Part shown: positions 16,785 to 26,072 of the stretch, in pieces
How positions within the stretch are numbered: position 1 is the first letter of the stretch
How the letters are laid out: each line of letters starts with the position of its first letter
Assembly (NCBI RefSeq): GCF_009649635.1
Contig: NZ_WJII01000004.1
Location: forward strand, 216,830-280,829
From: Microbacterium sp. SYP-A9085
GTDB lineage: Bacteria; Actinomycetota; Actinomycetes; Actinomycetales; Microbacteriaceae
Direction: 5' to 3'
DNA length: 64,000 nucleotides
Position numbers and translations under genes: made by a program
Notes under the pieces: generated by a model
Databases searched by the model: none
What the model saw: the letters and a program-made list of their open reading frames with translations, nothing else
Told to the model about the DNA's origin: nothing

Positions 16785-17722
16785 GCGGCCCCCGCGTGCC
16801 ACTCGGAGATGAGCCGGTGCGCTATCGACGCGGTCCCCGGCAGCAGCACATCGCCGGGGCGACGTCCGGCCGCCCGCTCCTGCAGCGCCTCGCCGATCTG
16901 CGCACGCGTGAACCAGCGCACGGCGGCGATCTCCGCGCCGTCGGCGCGAGCCGCATCATCGTCGACGGCGCGCGCGAGGAACCCCAGCATCAGCGACCGC
17001 GGATACGGCCACGCCTGCGAGCCGCGGTAGCGGACGTCGCGCACGCGCACGCCGGCCTCCTCGCCGAGTTCCCGGACCACCGCGGCCTCGGCGGACTCCC
17101 CTGCCTCCACGAACCCCGCGAAGCAGGAGAAGCGGTCCGCTTCCCACAGCGCGTTCGATCCCAACAGCAGCAGGTCCGGGTCGGTCGCGCTCTGCACGGC
17201 GACGATCACGGCGGGATCCGTGCGGGGGAAGTGCTCGCGACCGCAGTCGTCGCACACGCGCGCCCAGCCGTTCGCGCGCAGGCGGGTGCGAATTCCGCAG
17301 GCGGGGCAGAACTCGGCATCCAGCAGCCAGCGGCCAAGGCTCACCGCGGCCGTGAAGGCGGCTGCCTCGCCGGCGTCCAGGTCGCCCCCGGCCGCGCGCA
17401 GCGGCGCCCACTCCTCGCCCGCGAACGGGCGTTCCGCCTCCCGGTCGAACACCGCCGTCAACAGGGCCGCACCGTCGTCGGCACGGCCGAGGAACGCCCA
17501 CCGTGCGCCGTCCGGCACCTGCGCGGATCGCCGGTAGACGAGCCGGGCGCCACCCCCGGAGGGGCCGGTGACCTGGGCGGTGTCGGCGTGCAGGACGAGC
17601 ACTCGGGACGCCTCGTCCGCACGCAGCCGATCCAGGAGGCCGTCGTCCTCGCGTTCGGCGGCGGCGCGGTCGAAACCCGACGGCATCCGCACGGGGATCC
17701 GGGGGTCCGTCCGTGCGGTCAT
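16781..17722 (-). CDS. nudC: NAD+ diphosphatase NudC-like Nudix hydrolase
   Basis: This 313-aa enzyme hydrolyses NAD(H) to NMN(H) and AMP and may also remove 5' NAD caps from RNA. It has the NudC zinc ribbon Cys139/Cys142 (CPAC) and Cys157/Cys160 (CDDC), the Nudix box within 203-225 (GFVEAGES...REL.EEAG), and the family signature SQAWPYPRS at 236-243, where most homologues read SQPWPFP. Cytosolic. ATG 17722 is supported by GGAGG five bases upstream; a longer in-frame start lacks this. The stop overlaps the uvrD2 start, and nudC-uvrD2 order is shared with mycobacteria. Confidence 0.93.
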   Translation of the reverse strand: MTARTDPRIPVRMPSGFDRAAAEREDDGLLDRLRADEASRVLVLHADTAQVTGPSGGGARLVYRRSAQVPDGARWAFLGRADDGAALLTAVFDREAERPFAGEEWAPLRAAGGDLDAGEAAAFTAAVSLGRWLLDAEFCPACGIRTRLRANGWARVCDDCGREHFPRTDPAVIVAVQSATDPDLLLLGSNALWEADRFSCFAGFVEAGESAEAAVVRELGEEAGVRVRDVRYRGSQAWPYPRSLMLGFLARAVDDDAARADGAEIAAVRWFTRAQIGEALQERAAGRRPGDVLLPGTASIAHRLISEWHAGAA

Positions 17723-17772
17723 GGATACCTCCGTCCAGGGCGTGGCGGCAGGCCCCGGCACCGGGCCAGACC

Positions 17773-17778
17773 TACCCT
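17773..17778 (+). promoter_or_regulatory. -10 box TACCCT of a leaderless promoter
   Basis: TACCCT ends seven bases before ATG 17786. The gap GGGGGGC contains no usable ribosome-binding spacing, so a leaderless transcript is likely. Confidence 0.5.
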
Positions 17779-17785
17779 GGGGGGC

Positions 17786-18973
17786 ATGGCACGCTCCCCT
17801 CTCACTCTAGCGGCGATGGTGACCGCGGCCCTGCCGGAGGCCTCGGTCGTGGGCGTCGCCGCGCTCACCGAGCATGCGTCCGGCCGCTTCGACTCCGCCG
17901 TCGCGGATCTGGACGACGGCCGCCGGGTCGTGGTCCGGGTCGCCACCGACGACGAGGGCGCCGCGGAGCTGGGCGCGCAGGCGCGCGCGCTGCGTGCTCT
18001 CACCTCGGGGGTGCGCGGGCTCCTGCCGATGCGGGCGCCCGTCGTGCACGGGCGCGCCACCCTCGGCGGGATGCCGGTGCTGGTGACCGATCTGCTCAAG
18101 GGATACCGTGTCGACGCGGCGCAGGTGCCGCCCGGGCGCGGGGCGGCGGTCTCGCTGGGCGCGGCGATCGCCGCGGTGCACGCCCTCCCCGAGTCCGTCG
18201 CCCGCACCGAGGAGCTCCCGCACCGCACGCCCGAGCATGTGCGCTCGGAGGTGTCGCGTCTGCTGGACCGCGTCGCGGCCAGTCACCACCGGGTCCCGGT
18301 GGCGCTGCTGTCGCGCTGGAGCCGTGCCCTGGCGGCGGACCGGCTGTGGCGCTTCGAGGCGACGCTGACCCTGGGCGGCACGACGGCGGACGCGTTCCTG
18401 CTGGAGGACGTGGACGGCGTGCCCACGGTGACCGGGCTGCTGGTGTGGAACGGGCTGGGGGTGGGCGACCCCGCCGTCGACCTGCGGTGGCTGTCGTCCG
18501 CACCGGATGCCGCCGATGACGTGTTCGACGCGTACCTCGCCGCCTCCGCCCGCACCCCCGACGCGACGCTGCGCACCCGGGCGCGGCTGTACGCCGAGCT
18601 GGAGTTCGCGAAGTGGCTCGTGCACGGTCACGACGACGGCCGTGACGACGTCGTCGACGACGCCGTCGCCCTGCTGCAGTCGCTGGCCGAGACCGTGGTC
18701 GACGACGATCTGCTCGCGGAGGACGGCTTCGACGTCGACGACGCCATAGCGCTCCTCGGCCGCACCCCGCGCACGCCCGCACAGGAGACGGACACGTCGA
18801 TGCAGACCGACGCGTTCGACGCCGACGACACAGCGTTCTTCGCGGAGGACGCGCCGGCGGTGACCCCCGTGCACCAGCAGGACACCCTGCCGCTGGACCT
18901 GTCCGACCCGGACATCGCCGACGCCGATCGCGCGTCCGAAGCGGCGCTGCGCCGCTGGGCGGCGTCCGAGTAG
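17786..18973 (+). CDS. APH/CHK-fold phosphotransferase homologue, probable pseudokinase
   Basis: The 395-aa protein has the fold pattern of aminoglycoside/macrolide phosphotransferases: a beta-rich N-lobe (RFDSAVADLDDGRRVVVRVA), a hinge-like region VLVTDLLKGYRVD, and the C-lobe block VGDPAVDLRWLSSA (226-239) that normally follows the metal-binding loop. The catalytic loop HGDxxxxN is replaced by LTLGGTTADAF (195-204), and the metal-binding D-W-G by LVWNGLG (219-225). Both catalytic Asp residues therefore appear to be absent. The tail after 300 is strongly acidic. It lies divergently from nudC and convergently with adnB, close to DNA-repair genes. A regulatory or scaffold role is inferred; antibiotic modification is unlikely. 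Confidence 0.7.
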   Translation: MARSPLTLAAMVTAALPEASVVGVAALTEHASGRFDSAVADLDDGRRVVVRVATDDEGAAELGAQARALRALTSGVRGLLPMRAPVVHGRATLGGMPVLVTDLLKGYRVDAAQVPPGRGAAVSLGAAIAAVHALPESVARTEELPHRTPEHVRSEVSRLLDRVAASHHRVPVALLSRWSRALAADRLWRFEATLTLGGTTADAFLLEDVDGVPTVTGLLVWNGLGVGDPAVDLRWLSSAPDAADDVFDAYLAASARTPDATLRTRARLYAELEFAKWLVHGHDDGRDDVVDDAVALLQSLAETVVDDDLLAEDGFDVDDAIALLGRTPRTPAQETDTSMQTDAFDADDTAFFAEDAPAVTPVHQQDTLPLDLSDPDIADADRASEAALRRWAASE

Positions 18974-18977
18974 CCGC

Positions 18978-21900
18978 TCAGCCGCGGATCACGACGCCGT
19001 GGCCGACGTAGTACAGCGCCACGTCGATGTCCTCGATCGGGATGTCGTGCTTCGCGTGGTACGCCCGCCGGTACAGCTCCAGCTGCAGCATCCGCGCCGT
19101 CCGGTCGGCGTCGGTCGCCGGCGGCGCACCGGTCTTCCAGTCGACGATCTCGATGCGCTCGCCGCGCCGGTAGACCGCGTCCAGCTTGCAGATGGCCAGG
19201 TGCTCGCGGCCGTCGAGCCCGACGAACCGGAAGTCGATCTCGGTCTCCACCGCGACCGGCTGCAGCGGCGCCCACTCCGACCGTTCGAACGCGGCCTTCA
19301 GTTCGCGCAGCGCGTCGTCGTCGGCGCAGTCCCCCGCGGCGTCCTCGTCTTGGCCGTCCCACAGCGTGTCGTCGAGGCTCCCGGTCGTGCCGACAAGGCC
19401 CGACCGGCGCTCCACCCAGGCGTGGAACAGCGTGCCCAGCCGCGTCTGCCGGTACGGCCGCTCCGGCATCGGCCGCGCGGTCGCCGCGACGGCGCCGTCG
19501 TAGTCCGCCACGTAGTCCTTGTACCGGGACGCGGGGATCCGCACCGGCGCCGTCGCCGAGGCCGGATGCTGCCGGGCGGCGCGCTCGGCCAGCAGCAGCG
19601 CGAGGTCCTCGTCGGCGGCGGCGGGTGCGGCATCCTGTGCCGCGCGCACCGCGGCGGCCGCGCGTTCCACGCGCGGCCGTCGGGCGCCCAGCGGATCGAT
19701 CGGCCAGTGCAGCAGCCGGCGCTCTCCGAGGTACGGGTTCTCCCCCGGGTCCGCGTCCGGCAGCGGGATGCCCTGGGCGGCCGCGATCTCCTGCAGGAAC
19801 GGGCTGTGCGCACGCGGCCGCGTCGTGCCCGACCAGGGCGCTCCGGTCAGCAGGAGATGCTCCCGGGCGCGGGTCACCGCGACGTACGCGAGGCGGCGGT
19901 CCTCCTCCACCTGGCGGTCGCGGCCTGCCTGCACGAACCGGGCCAGCGCGTCCTTGAGCTCCTGCTGGGTGGCGGCGCCCTCCCACGCGAACTCCGGCAG
20001 CCACGCGGCATCCCCGCGGAACTGATACGGCAGCACGCCGAAGGCGAGCCATCCCTTCGTGTCCTTCGCCCCGGTGGGCAGCTCCCCGTCGACCATGCGC
20101 ACCACGGCGACGGCATCCCACTCCAGCCCCTTCGCGCCGTGGATCGTCAGCAGCTGGACGACATCGTCCTCCGGCGGCTCGGTGCGCGGCGCGAACTCGT
20201 CGAGCTGCTCGGCGTGATCCAGCCATGCCAGCAGACTCGACAGCGAGCCGGTCTCGTCCGCCGCGAGGAACGCGTGCACCTCGTCGACGAACGCGCGCAG
20301 CTGCGCGGACGCTATCCGCGCGGGGCCCCGCGCCTCGTTCGCGGCCAGTTCCACGTCCAGCCGCAGCTCCAGTTCGATCAGCCGCACGAGCTCGGCGATC
20401 GGCAGCGCCGCCGAGCGGCGCAGCCCCGCGAACACGGCGGACGCCTCGCGCAGCCGTGCACGGGCCGCGACCGTGAGCTCCGCCAGCCAGCCGTGGTCGT
20501 CGGGCACCCGTCCGACGAAGTCCAGCGCGTCCACGAGCGAGCCCTGATCGTCGCCGGACGACGTGCGGATCCGCTCGGCGACATCGGGCTCGAGCCGCTG
20601 CAGGGCCGTGTCGTGCTGCGCTATGCGCCGCGACAGCCGGGCGAGCGCGCCCATGTCGGCCAGGCCGATGCGCCAGCGCGGGCCGGTCAGCAGCCGGATC
20701 AGCGCCGAACCGGCGCGCGGGTCGCTGATCACGCGCAGCGTGCTGACGACATCCACGACCTCCGGCGTCGACAGCAGCCCCCCGAGCCCCAGGATCCGGT
20801 GCGGGATGCCGTGTGCGCCCAGCGCGTCGGCGAACCGCACCATGTGCTTCTTGCTGCGGAACAGCACCGCCCCGGTGGTGGACCGGCCCTGCTCGGCGCG
20901 CGCGCGCCGGACCCCGCCGAACCATTCGGCGACGCGGTCGGCCTCGACATCCAGGTCCGGCGCGGTGCACACGCTCACCTCACCGGCACCGGCGTCCGGC
21001 CGCGGGCGCAGCCGACCCACCGGCACGGCCGCCGGCAGCGGCTCGAGCACCGCAGCCGCCGCCTGCAGGATCCGGGCACTGTTGCGCCAGCTCGTCATCA
21101 GCGCGTACGTGCCGCAGGGCGTGGCCGCCCCGAACGCCGCCGCGAAACCGCCGAGGTTGCCGGCGCTGGCCCCGCGCCACCCGTAGATGGCCTGGTGCGG
21201 ATCGCCGACCGCCATCACGGCACGATCGGCGAAGAGGCTCGCCAGGAGCTCGGTCTGGACCACGGAGGTGTCCTGGTATTCGTCCAGCAGCACCACGCGG
21301 TAGCGGTCCCGGATCTCGGCGGCCACGGCGGGGTGGCCGATCACCACCTGACGGGCCCCGGCGACCTGGTCGGAGAAGTCCAGGACGCCCAGCCGGCGCT
21401 TCTGGGCGTTGTACGCGCGGGCCAGGTCCACGAGCAGCTCCAGCGCGTCGACCGATGCCACCGCGGTGCGCACGTCCGCGTACACCGTGGTGCGGCTGGT
21501 CGTGGACGGCAGGTCGGCGACGGTGCGGAACCGGGCGGGGAACGCTGCCAGCTCGTCGAGATCCACGACGTTGTCGACGCCGTCACGGGCTATCCGCAGC
21601 GCCGCGTCGATGACGCCCCGGGGAGAGCGCTGGACACCCTCCAGGCGCGGGTCGTCGCTGCCGAACACGACCCGGCGCATCAGCAGCCACGCGGCGGACT
21701 CGCTCATCACGGTGGCCTCGGGGTCGCGGCCGATGCGCACGGCGTGCTCGCGCACTATGCCGTCCGCGAAGCTGTTGTATGTGGCGACGGTGGGCCGGTG
21801 CAGCAGCATCTCGTCGTCGTCCGGGCGCGGGTGCGCCCCCGCCCGCTCCGCCAGGTCGGCGAGTGCCGCCTGCCGGGCGCGCTCCCCCGCCCCCGCGCGT

Positions 21901-22256
21901 TCCAGCCGGACGAACACGTCCAGGGCACCGTCGGCATGCAGCGCGGGAAGGCGGTCGACGAGTCCGCGCCGCTCGAACTCCGTCAGGCGGGCCAGGCGCT
22001 TCTGGATGCGCTCGGCGAGCTCGCCGGCGGCCTTCCGGGTGAACGTCAGTCCGAGGATCTCGTCGCGGCCGACGATCCCGTTGGCCACGAGCCACACCAC
22101 CCGGGCCGCCATCGTCTCGGTCTTGCCGCTGCCGGCGCCGGCGACGACCAGCGCGGGCTCCAGCGGCGCGGCGATCACGGCGGACTGCTCGGCGGTGGGC
22201 GGGAACTGGCCGAGGGCGGCGGCGATCACCTCGGGGGTCAGCGGGGCGTGCGTCAC
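18978..22256 (-). CDS. adnB: AdnB-like UvrD-family helicase-nuclease
   Basis: The 1092-aa protein fuses an SF1A helicase to a RecB-type nuclease. Motif I is VAGAGSGKTETM (39-50), motif II VLLDEYQDTS, a TIHGAKGLEWDAV block marks motif V, and VAVTRAREHLLL motif VI. The C-terminal nuclease has RYKDYVADYDGA, the His of LGTLFHAWVERR, the metal ligands in CKLDAVY and EIVDWKTGAPP, and the QLELYRRAY motif. This is the AdnB architecture of the actinobacterial AdnAB motor-nuclease that resects double-strand breaks in place of RecBCD. GTG 22256 overlaps the adnA stop (GTGA), so the subunits are produced together. The Walker and nuclease sites all look intact. Confidence 0.92.
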   Translation of the reverse strand: MTHAPLTPEVIAAALGQFPPTAEQSAVIAAPLEPALVVAGAGSGKTETMAARVVWLVANGIVGRDEILGLTFTRKAAGELAERIQKRLARLTEFERRGLVDRLPALHADGALDVFVRLERAGAGERARQAALADLAERAGAHPRPDDDEMLLHRPTVATYNSFADGIVREHAVRIGRDPEATVMSESAAWLLMRRVVFGSDDPRLEGVQRSPRGVIDAALRIARDGVDNVVDLDELAAFPARFRTVADLPSTTSRTTVYADVRTAVASVDALELLVDLARAYNAQKRRLGVLDFSDQVAGARQVVIGHPAVAAEIRDRYRVVLLDEYQDTSVVQTELLASLFADRAVMAVGDPHQAIYGWRGASAGNLGGFAAAFGAATPCGTYALMTSWRNSARILQAAAAVLEPLPAAVPVGRLRPRPDAGAGEVSVCTAPDLDVEADRVAEWFGGVRRARAEQGRSTTGAVLFRSKKHMVRFADALGAHGIPHRILGLGGLLSTPEVVDVVSTLRVISDPRAGSALIRLLTGPRWRIGLADMGALARLSRRIAQHDTALQRLEPDVAERIRTSSGDDQGSLVDALDFVGRVPDDHGWLAELTVAARARLREASAVFAGLRRSAALPIAELVRLIELELRLDVELAANEARGPARIASAQLRAFVDEVHAFLAADETGSLSSLLAWLDHAEQLDEFAPRTEPPEDDVVQLLTIHGAKGLEWDAVAVVRMVDGELPTGAKDTKGWLAFGVLPYQFRGDAAWLPEFAWEGAATQQELKDALARFVQAGRDRQVEEDRRLAYVAVTRAREHLLLTGAPWSGTTRPRAHSPFLQEIAAAQGIPLPDADPGENPYLGERRLLHWPIDPLGARRPRVERAAAAVRAAQDAAPAAADEDLALLLAERAARQHPASATAPVRIPASRYKDYVADYDGAVAATARPMPERPYRQTRLGTLFHAWVERRSGLVGTTGSLDDTLWDGQDEDAAGDCADDDALRELKAAFERSEWAPLQPVAVETEIDFRFVGLDGREHLAICKLDAVYRRGERIEIVDWKTGAPPATDADRTARMLQLELYRRAYHAKHDIPIEDIDVALYYVGHGVVIRG

Positions 22257-25200
22257 GACGCGCTCACCGCCCCGATCGTGTGGATGCGGCACAGCCCGTA
22301 CGAGTGCTCGTCGCGGCAGTGCTCCTCGAACGGGGCGGTGAACGTCGTGGACCGCATGACGTCCACGGCGGTGCGCACCCGCGCCAGGAACGCCCCGCGG
22401 GTCTCGTCGTCGAACGGGGGCTGCCAGGGCTCGGCGTAGTCGCTGGTCTTCGCAGAGGGCCGCAGGACGAGCAGTTTCGCCCCGCCGGGTGGGTGCCCGT
22501 CCGCCCCGGGGATGGCTCCGGACTCGAACGCGAGCTGGTAGGCGGCCAGCTGCGGGTTCGCCGCCACCTTCGCGTCGGACTGCGGCTCGTGCTTGCCGGT
22601 CTTCAGGTCCACGATCACGACCCGGCCCTGCGCCGTGAGCTCGACCCGGTCGATGTAGCCGGACAGGACGGCCGCGGTTCCGTCGCCCATCGGGATCGGC
22701 ACCTCGAAGTGCGGCTCGGCGTCCACGAGGGTGCCGCCGCCTGACTCGAAGCGCCGCAGGTACAGATGCAGCCGGTGGATGAGGTCGCGGGCCTGCGCCT
22801 GCGAGGCCCGGTCGAGCCACGGCGCCTCGAACTCGAGCTCACCCCAGCGCTGCTCGACGAGGTCCCACAGCGCCGCCTCGTCGGACCCGTCGGCATGCTC
22901 GAGGGCGGCGTGGATGATGGTGCCCAGGCCCGCCGTCGCCCCGCCGGGGTCGCCGCCGAGGTCGCCGATCGCCCAGTTCAGCTGGCACGTCTCCAGCGCC
23001 TCGATCCGCGACGGCGAGACCCGGACCTCGCCGTCGGGGTCACGCAGCGGGGCGGCCGAGGTGGGGTCCGCGACGCCGTACCATTCGCCGGGGTCGGCGC
23101 CGGCCACGCCCGCCGCTGCGAGAATCGCCAGTTGCCCCGCGGCGTGCCGGGCGGCGTGGGCGGCGGTGCGCGGCTCGGTGAGGGTGCGGCGGTGCCGCGC
23201 CACCAGGCCCCGCAGCGACAGCGGGTGCTCGGCGAGCCGGTCGGTCGGCGAGGGCGCGGGCAGGAACTCGAAGAAGCGGCTCGGCCCGGTGTCGTCGTCG
23301 TCGACGGCGGTCACCGTGAGATGCGACCGTGCGCGGGAGACGGCGCGCACGAAAAGGCGCAGCTCGTCGTGCATGGCCGCGCGGCGCCGATCCAGCAGGC
23401 CCACGGTGCCGTCGTCGCCGGGCGCGCGGGTGGCGGCGTCGGCGAGCCGCCACGTGTCCAGCAGACTCCCCCGCAGCCGGATGTTCGGCCACACGCCGTC
23501 CTGGACCCCCGCGACCACGACGGTGTCGAACTCGACGCCGAGCGCTGCGGCCGGGGTCAGCACGGCGACGGCGGGCATGCTCGCGGACGGCTCGAGGCGG
23601 TCCTCGGCGACGTCGCTGTGCAGGATGCCGCGCACGAACAGCATGGGGTTGCCGGCCGCGGCGCGCTCGTCGAAGCGCTTCGCGGCCTGGAACAGCGCGA
23701 CAACGGCATCCAGGCCCCGGTTCGCCTGCTCCGCCAGCGGGCCGGTGCCGGCGGCGGCCTGCCCCCACTGCCGGTGCAGGCCGGAGGCATCCCACACCGT
23801 CCACAGCAGCTCGTGCGCGGTCGCGCCCTCCTCGATGCCGGTGCGCACCGCGGCGATGGTGCGGGCCAGCCGTGCCGCCCGGCGCGCCTCGCGGAGGTCG
23901 ACCTGCTCGAACTCGATGGGATGACGGCATCCGTCCACCAGGAGCTGGGCGGCAGACCGGTCGCCGCCGGCGCGCAGCTCCTCGTGGCGCAGCGCCGTGC
24001 GCAGCCGGCGCAGCCGGACCGGGTCGAAGCCCCCGGCGACGCCGAGGAACGCGTCCGCCACGGACGCCGCCGTCCATTCGGCGGGATCGATCGCGGCGAG
24101 CTCCACGACGCGCAGGATGTCCTGCACGGGGCGCAGGGTGCCCAGGGCGCGTCCCGGGCCCGCCGCGCGCGCCGGGACCTCCCGCGCGCCGAGCTCGGCC
24201 TCCAGCGCGGCGACCTGGCGCGTGTCGTGCGCTATCACGGCGCACGCGTCCCATGGGACGCCGCCTCGCACGTGCCGTTCGCGCAGCAGCCGCGCGACGA
24301 CGTCGTACTCTTCCGCCTGCGAGCGCAGCAGCAGGGTCTGCACCGACGAGTCGGGCTCGCCGCCCTGCGCCGGACGCCGGTGCCGCACGCCGCCGGCGGT
24401 GCCGATGTGCGCGGTCACGGTGCGGACGAGGTCGACCATGGTGCCGGTTCCGCGATGCGGGACGCCCAGCACGTGCACAGGGCCGAGCGCGGCCGTCAGC
24501 CGTGCGAAGTTCTCCGGCGTCGCGCCGCGGAACGCGCCCGCGCCGACATCCGGGTCGCCGAACGCGAGGACCGGGATGCCGCGGCTCCGGCACGCCTCGA
24601 GCAGCTCGACACCGCCGAGCGTGAGCTCCTGCGCGTCGTCCACGAGGATCGCCTGCACGTCGCCGAGCCCGCCGAGCATCGCGGCGTCGGCCGTGCGCAC
24701 GAGGGCCGCCGCCTCGCGCACGAGTCCCGCGGCATCCCGGTGCGCGCCCCGCATGTCGGCGCGCACCTGCAGGTACTCGGCGAAGAACGAGGCCGCCGAC
24801 TCCCAGACCGGCACCCGCACGCGGGCGGCGAGGGACGCCAGCGCCGCCGGCTCGACGCCCAGCGTGATGCACTCGGCGAGGAACGCGCGCACCTCGCTGC
24901 GGAACCCGCGCGTGGCCCGCACGTCGGCCGGCAGCCAGTCGGGCCAGCGGACGACGCCGGCGGCCTCGTCCTGCGCGTCGCCGTCGAGCAGATCCTGGAT
25001 GAGCTGGTCCTCGTCGCCGCCGGTGAGCAGCCGCGGCGGCTCGGCGCCCGCGTGCACGGCCGCGCCGCGCACGAGCCGGAACGCGAACGACGCGACGGAA
25101 TGCGCGAGCGCGCCGGATGTCGCCCCTCCCACCGCGAGCCCGAGCCGGTCCCGCAGCGCGGTCGCCGTCTGCCGGCTGGGGGTGAGCACGACGACGGCGT

Positions 25201-25396
25201 CGGGGCCGACGCCGCGCTCGACGAGGGCGCGCACGCGGGCGACGAGGCTCGACGTCTTGCCGGTGCCGGGACCGCCCGCGATGGTGCCCGAGGCGTGCAC
25301 CGGAAGCTCGATCACGGCGCGCTGATCAACATCCGGCACGGGGGCGGCCGGGTCGGGCGGCCGGTGCGACGGGCCGGTCGGGGGGTTCTGTGTCAT
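22253..25396 (-). CDS. adnA: AdnA-like helicase-nuclease subunit
   Basis: The 1047-aa partner of AdnB has a Walker A motif AGGPGTGKTSS (40-50), a motif-II equivalent AILVDDAQELT, GVEFDTVVVAGVQDG in place of motif V, and a degenerate motif VI region RAVSRARSHLTVTA. The C-terminal PD-(D/E)xK nuclease shows VSPSRIEALETCQLNWA, GTIIHAALEHAD, the active-site VVIVDLKTGKHEP and NPQLAAYQLAF. Cysteines at the start and end of the nuclease domain (CQLNW, HCRDEH, GLCRIH) could hold an Fe-S cluster as in AddB-type nucleases, which is inference. ATG 25396 is preceded by TAGCGT at 25406-25411. In this family the AdnA motor usually contributes less to translocation than AdnB. Confidence 0.9.
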   Translation of the reverse strand: MTQNPPTGPSHRPPDPAAPVPDVDQRAVIELPVHASGTIAGGPGTGKTSSLVARVRALVERGVGPDAVVVLTPSRQTATALRDRLGLAVGGATSGALAHSVASFAFRLVRGAAVHAGAEPPRLLTGGDEDQLIQDLLDGDAQDEAAGVVRWPDWLPADVRATRGFRSEVRAFLAECITLGVEPAALASLAARVRVPVWESAASFFAEYLQVRADMRGAHRDAAGLVREAAALVRTADAAMLGGLGDVQAILVDDAQELTLGGVELLEACRSRGIPVLAFGDPDVGAGAFRGATPENFARLTAALGPVHVLGVPHRGTGTMVDLVRTVTAHIGTAGGVRHRRPAQGGEPDSSVQTLLLRSQAEEYDVVARLLRERHVRGGVPWDACAVIAHDTRQVAALEAELGAREVPARAAGPGRALGTLRPVQDILRVVELAAIDPAEWTAASVADAFLGVAGGFDPVRLRRLRTALRHEELRAGGDRSAAQLLVDGCRHPIEFEQVDLREARRAARLARTIAAVRTGIEEGATAHELLWTVWDASGLHRQWGQAAAGTGPLAEQANRGLDAVVALFQAAKRFDERAAAGNPMLFVRGILHSDVAEDRLEPSASMPAVAVLTPAAALGVEFDTVVVAGVQDGVWPNIRLRGSLLDTWRLADAATRAPGDDGTVGLLDRRRAAMHDELRLFVRAVSRARSHLTVTAVDDDDTGPSRFFEFLPAPSPTDRLAEHPLSLRGLVARHRRTLTEPRTAAHAARHAAGQLAILAAAGVAGADPGEWYGVADPTSAAPLRDPDGEVRVSPSRIEALETCQLNWAIGDLGGDPGGATAGLGTIIHAALEHADGSDEAALWDLVEQRWGELEFEAPWLDRASQAQARDLIHRLHLYLRRFESGGGTLVDAEPHFEVPIPMGDGTAAVLSGYIDRVELTAQGRVVIVDLKTGKHEPQSDAKVAANPQLAAYQLAFESGAIPGADGHPPGGAKLLVLRPSAKTSDYAEPWQPPFDDETRGAFLARVRTAVDVMRSTTFTAPFEEHCRDEHSYGLCRIHTIGAVSAS

Positions 25397-25405
25397 CGCC
25401 TGGTC

Positions 25406-25411
25406 ACGCTA
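25406..25411 (-). promoter_or_regulatory. Candidate -10 box TAGCGT for adnAB
   Basis: TAGCGT lies nine bases before ATG 25396 on the minus strand. It would give a leader of only a few bases for the adnA-adnB operon. Confidence 0.4.
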
Positions 25412-25500
25412 CCGTGTGCCGGCGACACCGCCCGCCTGGCGGCGCCGCGCGTTCGCCGACAGCGTGGGCGGGAGCCGTCCGGGCGGGTGCGGCCGTGTCG

Positions 25501-25506
25501 TAGAGT
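25501..25506 (+). promoter_or_regulatory. Candidate -10 box TAGAGT for the DUF3107 gene
   Basis: TAGAGT lies 41 bases before GTG 25548. The predicted leader of about 35 nt contains AGAGAGGCAGTG as ribosome-binding region. Confidence 0.45.
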
Positions 25507-25547
25507 GGCCATACCCCAGCACGCACGGCACAGAGAGGCAGTGATCC

Positions 25548-25772
25548 GTGGAGATCCGCATCGGCATCGCGAACACCGGACGCGAGTTGAACTTCGAGAC
25601 CGACCAGACCGCGGATGCCGTCCGCGCGGCGGTCACCGGAGCCCTCGACTCCGGCGCCACGCATGTGAGCCTGGCCGACAACAAGGGCAATTCGTACATA
25701 GTGCCCACCGCGGGCCTCGCGTATGTGGAGCTCGGCACGGAGGACGTGCGCCGCGTCGGATTCGTGGCCTGA
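25548..25772 (+). CDS. DUF3107 family small protein
   Basis: The 74-aa protein matches DUF3107, a small cytosolic actinobacterial family of unknown function (TB9.4/Rv3208A in M. tuberculosis, from memory). It opens MEIRIGIANTGRELNFET and ends LAYVELGTEDVRRVGF, a beta-alpha-beta pattern with a conserved YVEfG-like end. The start is GTG 25548 with AGAGAGGCA upstream. Its TGA shares the A with the ATG of the next gene (TGATG), so the small membrane protein is translationally coupled. The family sits near the DEAD-box helicase gene in many actinobacteria, as it does here. Confidence 0.9.
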   Translation: MEIRIGIANTGRELNFETDQTADAVRAAVTGALDSGATHVSLADNKGNSYIVPTAGLAYVELGTEDVRRVGFVA

Positions 25773-26062
25773 TGCAGATAGTCCTCGCGCTGATCTACGG
25801 GGCGGCGGTGGGCGCTCTCGCGCACTTCACGATGCCTGCGCGCGACACGCGCGGTGCGGGACTGGCGCCCGTGCTGGGCGCCGTGATCGGCAGCGTGCTG
25901 TGGACCGCGCTGACCTGGGCGGGGCTGGGCCTCGGCAACCCGTGGCTGTGGCTGGCGGGGGCACTGGTGCCGCCCGCGGCCGTGTACCTCATCGTGGCGG
26001 CGCTGACCCGGGTGCGGCGCGCCCGCGACGACCAGGAACGGCGCCGGCTCGGGATCGTCTGA
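25772..26062 (+). CDS. Small integral membrane protein, three helices
   Basis: The 96-aa product has hydrophobic segments at about 2-19 (IVLALIYGAAVGALAHF), 30-50 and 55-78, followed by a basic, charged C-terminus RVRRARDDQERRRLG, which suggests a cytosolic tail. No enzymatic motif is seen. It is translated by coupling from the DUF3107 gene and converges with the ferritin-like gene ten bases downstream. The function is unknown; the closest description is a DUF-type actinobacterial membrane protein. Confidence 0.75.
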   Translation: MQIVLALIYGAAVGALAHFTMPARDTRGAGLAPVLGAVIGSVLWTALTWAGLGLGNPWLWLAGALVPPAAVYLIVAALTRVRRARDDQERRRLGIV

Positions 26063-26072
26063 TCCGCACGGC

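Noticed and set aside
17786..18973. An active aminoglycoside or macrolide phosphotransferase
   Set aside because: Neither the HGD catalytic loop nor the metal-binding D-W-G motif is present, so resistance activity is not supported.
18999..26062. Long plus-strand frames opposite adnB and adnA
   Set aside because: They mirror the nuclease-helicase genes and contain only basic low-complexity sequence. The real plus-strand gene is only the short membrane protein at 25772-26062.
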